DNA of 5,373 bases from an uncultured Haloferula sp. Its GTDB lineage: Bacteria > Verrucomicrobiota > Verrucomicrobiae > Verrucomicrobiales > Akkermansiaceae. Made by a program: the position numbers and the translations under genes. Where the stretch lies: assembly GCA_946481625.1 (NCBI GenBank), contig CAMLOZ010000286.1, positions 1 through 5,373 on the forward strand, read 5' to 3'. Below the pieces are notes generated by a model. It did no database searches and was not told the DNA's origin. It saw only the letters and a program-made list of their open reading frames with translations. Positions within the stretch are counted from its first letter, which is position 1; each line of letters starts with the position of its first letter. Below are positions 3,969 to 5,373 of the stretch, one piece after another.

Positions 3969-5373
3969 CTAGGCTCGCAGGAGATTCCAGGCGGTGACGA
4001 GGGCCTTGAGGCCGGCCATCTCGATCGAGGGATCGATGCCGCAGCCCCAGAGGATGCGACCATCATCGTGCTGGACCTGGACGTAGGCGGCGGCGCTGGC
4101 GTCCGAGCCGCCGCGGACGGCGTGCGAGCGGTAGTCGGTGACCTTGAAGTCCTTCATGCCGACGCTTTCCATGGCGTGGACGAAGGCGTTGATCGGGCCG
4201 TTGCCGAGGCCGTGGATCTTCTTCTCCTCGCCATAAAGTACGACGGTCGCAGTACATGCCACTTGGCCCTTTTCGGTCGTGTGGTGGATCAGTTCGTAGT
4301 CCTTCACCGCGAGCGGCAGCTCCACGTTCGCGAAGAGACGGTGGAAGGCGTCCCGGATCTCGTCGGGCGTCAGCTCGCGACCGAGTTCATCGGCCAGGTC
4401 GTAGATGCGCTTGCCGACCTGCGGATGCATGGTCTTCGGCAGGTCCAGGCCGTGCTCGCGATCCAGGATGTAGGCGATGCCACCCTTGCCGGACTGCGAG
4501 TTGATCCGGATGATGGCTTCGTACGAACGGCCGATGTCCTGCGGATCGATGGTGAGGTACGGGACGCCCCAGGGGATGTCCGGGTTGGCCTTGACCTCCT
4601 TCTCGCGGCGGTCGAGGCCCTTCTTGATCGCATCCTGGTGCGAGCCGGAGAAGGCGGTGAAGACCAGCTCGCCGGCATAGGGATGACGCTCGCCGACGGT
4701 CATGCGGGTGACGCGCTCGTAGACCTCGCGCAGGCGGGTCAGGTCGGAGAAGTCGAGGCCGGTGGGGATGCCGTGGCTGTTCATGTTCAGCGCCACGTTC
4801 ACGATGTCGAGGTTGCCGGTGCGCTCGCCATTGCCGAAGAGCGTGCCTTCCACACGGTCCGCTCCAGCCATGAGGCCGAGCTCGGTGGCGGCGGTGCCGG
4901 TGCCGCGGTCGTTGTGGGTGTGCAGGGAGACGATGACCGAGTCGCGGCGGTTCAGGTGGCGGCACATCCACTCGATCATGTCGGCGTGAATGTTCGGCGT
5001 GGTCCACTGGACCGTATCCGGCAGGTTGATGATCATCTTCTTCTCCGGCGTCGGCTGCCAGACCTCGATCACGCCGTTGCAGCACTCGAGGGCGAAATCC
5101 AATTCGGTATCCGAAAAGGACTCCGGCGAGTACTGGAGGATCACCTCGGTCTTCGGGATCGTGGGCACCAGTTCCTTGACCAGCTTCGCGCCCTCGATGG
5201 CGATGTCGCGGATCTGCTCGCGGGTGGCATCGCCGAAGGTCACGCGACGCTGCAGCGGGGAGGTGGAATTGTAGATGTGGACGATCGCCTTCTTCGCGCC
5301 GTCGATGGCCTCGAAGGTGCGGCGGATGAGGTGCTCCCGGGTCTGCACCAGCACCTGGACGGTCACGTCCTCC
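3969..5373 (-). CDS. leuA: 2-isopropylmalate synthase (5' end beyond the window)
   Basis: Catalyses condensation of acetyl-CoA with 2-oxoisovalerate to 2-isopropylmalate, the first committed step of leucine synthesis, in the cytoplasm. The frame is open through the right edge; the GTG at 5364-5366 is an internal valine within E-D-V-T-V-Q-V-L, so about 100 N-terminal residues with the L-R-D-G metal site are missing. Visible: the TIM-barrel part with YNSTSPLQRR, and the metal-binding and catalytic H-T-H-N-D at 4908-4922, followed by G-N-G-E-R-T-G-N. The C-terminal LeuA dimer (leucine-sensing) domain is complete: GNGPINA at 4185-4205, then D-Y-R-S-H-A and G-S-D-A-S-A-A-A-Y. The layout matches the longer, yeast/actinobacterial-type LeuA (about 550-570 residues), not the short E. 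coli subtype. Feedback inhibition by leucine is expected from the domain but is inferred. It is separated from thpR by 282 bases. The stop is TAG at 3969-3971. No frameshift or missing key residue is seen in the visible part. Confidence 0.97.
   Translation of the reverse strand, partial: EDVTVQVLVQTREHLIRRTFEAIDGAKKAIVHIYNSTSPLQRRVTFGDATREQIRDIAIEGAKLVKELVPTIPKTEVILQYSPESFSDTELDFALECCNGVIEVWQPTPEKKMIINLPDTVQWTTPNIHADMIEWMCRHLNRRDSVIVSLHTHNDRGTGTAATELGLMAGADRVEGTLFGNGERTGNLDIVNVALNMNSHGIPTGLDFSDLTRLREVYERVTRMTVGERHPYAGELVFTAFSGSHQDAIKKGLDRREKEVKANPDIPWGVPYLTIDPQDIGRSYEAIIRINSQSGKGGIAYILDREHGLDLPKTMHPQVGKRIYDLADELGRELTPDEIRDAFHRLFANVELPLAVKDYELIHHTTEKGQVACTATVVLYGEEKKIHGLGNGPINAFVHAMESVGMKDFKVTDYRSHAVRGGSDASAAAYVQVQHDDGRILWGCGIDPSIEMAGLKALVTAWNLLRA

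Noticed and set aside
4387..5085. A 232-codon minus-strand frame inside leuA
   Set aside because: It is a frame-shifted shadow of leuA, full of Arg, His and Pro. The leuA frame itself is intact and motif-complete.

Overview
The window is a high-GC bacterial chromosomal segment in which every convincing gene lies on the minus strand, so transcription runs from high to low coordinates. The order of transcription is leuA (5' end beyond the right edge), thpR, an NfsB-type nitroreductase, a YbaK/EbsC-family deacylase, and a long-form NfeD membrane protease (3' end beyond the left edge). All five are ordinary housekeeping or accessory-metabolism genes. The style of the proteins and the repeat-bearing intergenic regions suggest a Verrucomicrobiota-like or Planctomycetota-like genome. 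That is an impression from general familiarity, not a demonstrated placement.

Layout. 1-1206: NfeD (signal peptide, ClpP-like Ser/Lys protease domain, about five membrane segments, start of the C-terminal barrel). 1207-1527: a gene-free repeat region with GCCA-type units spaced 8-9 bases and a long imperfect inverted repeat. 1528-1989: YbaK/EbsC deacylase. 1990-2411: a 422-base gene-free region with several GC hairpins and two intrinsic terminators facing opposite ways. The minus-strand one fits the nitroreductase transcript; the stronger plus-strand one has no annotated gene to serve. 2412-3062: nitroreductase. 3135-3686: ThpR. 3687-3968: a G-rich 282-base spacer with a perfect 9-bp GAGA-loop hairpin between two copies of a 14-base direct repeat, plus a tandem decamer next to the leuA stop. 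3969-5373: leuA, reaching the right edge.

Functional links are loose. leuA makes the first committed intermediate of leucine synthesis. thpR and the nitroreductase are only 72 bases apart and could share a transcript. ThpR and the YbaK-like protein both belong to RNA or tRNA maintenance families, but the nitroreductase lies between them and I see no evidence of one system. I did not find a clear novel multi-gene system. The most promising unexplained signals are non-coding: the orphan plus-strand terminator at about 2345-2400 (possible small RNA or antisense transcript) and the repeat elements at 1304-1474 and 3732-3839.
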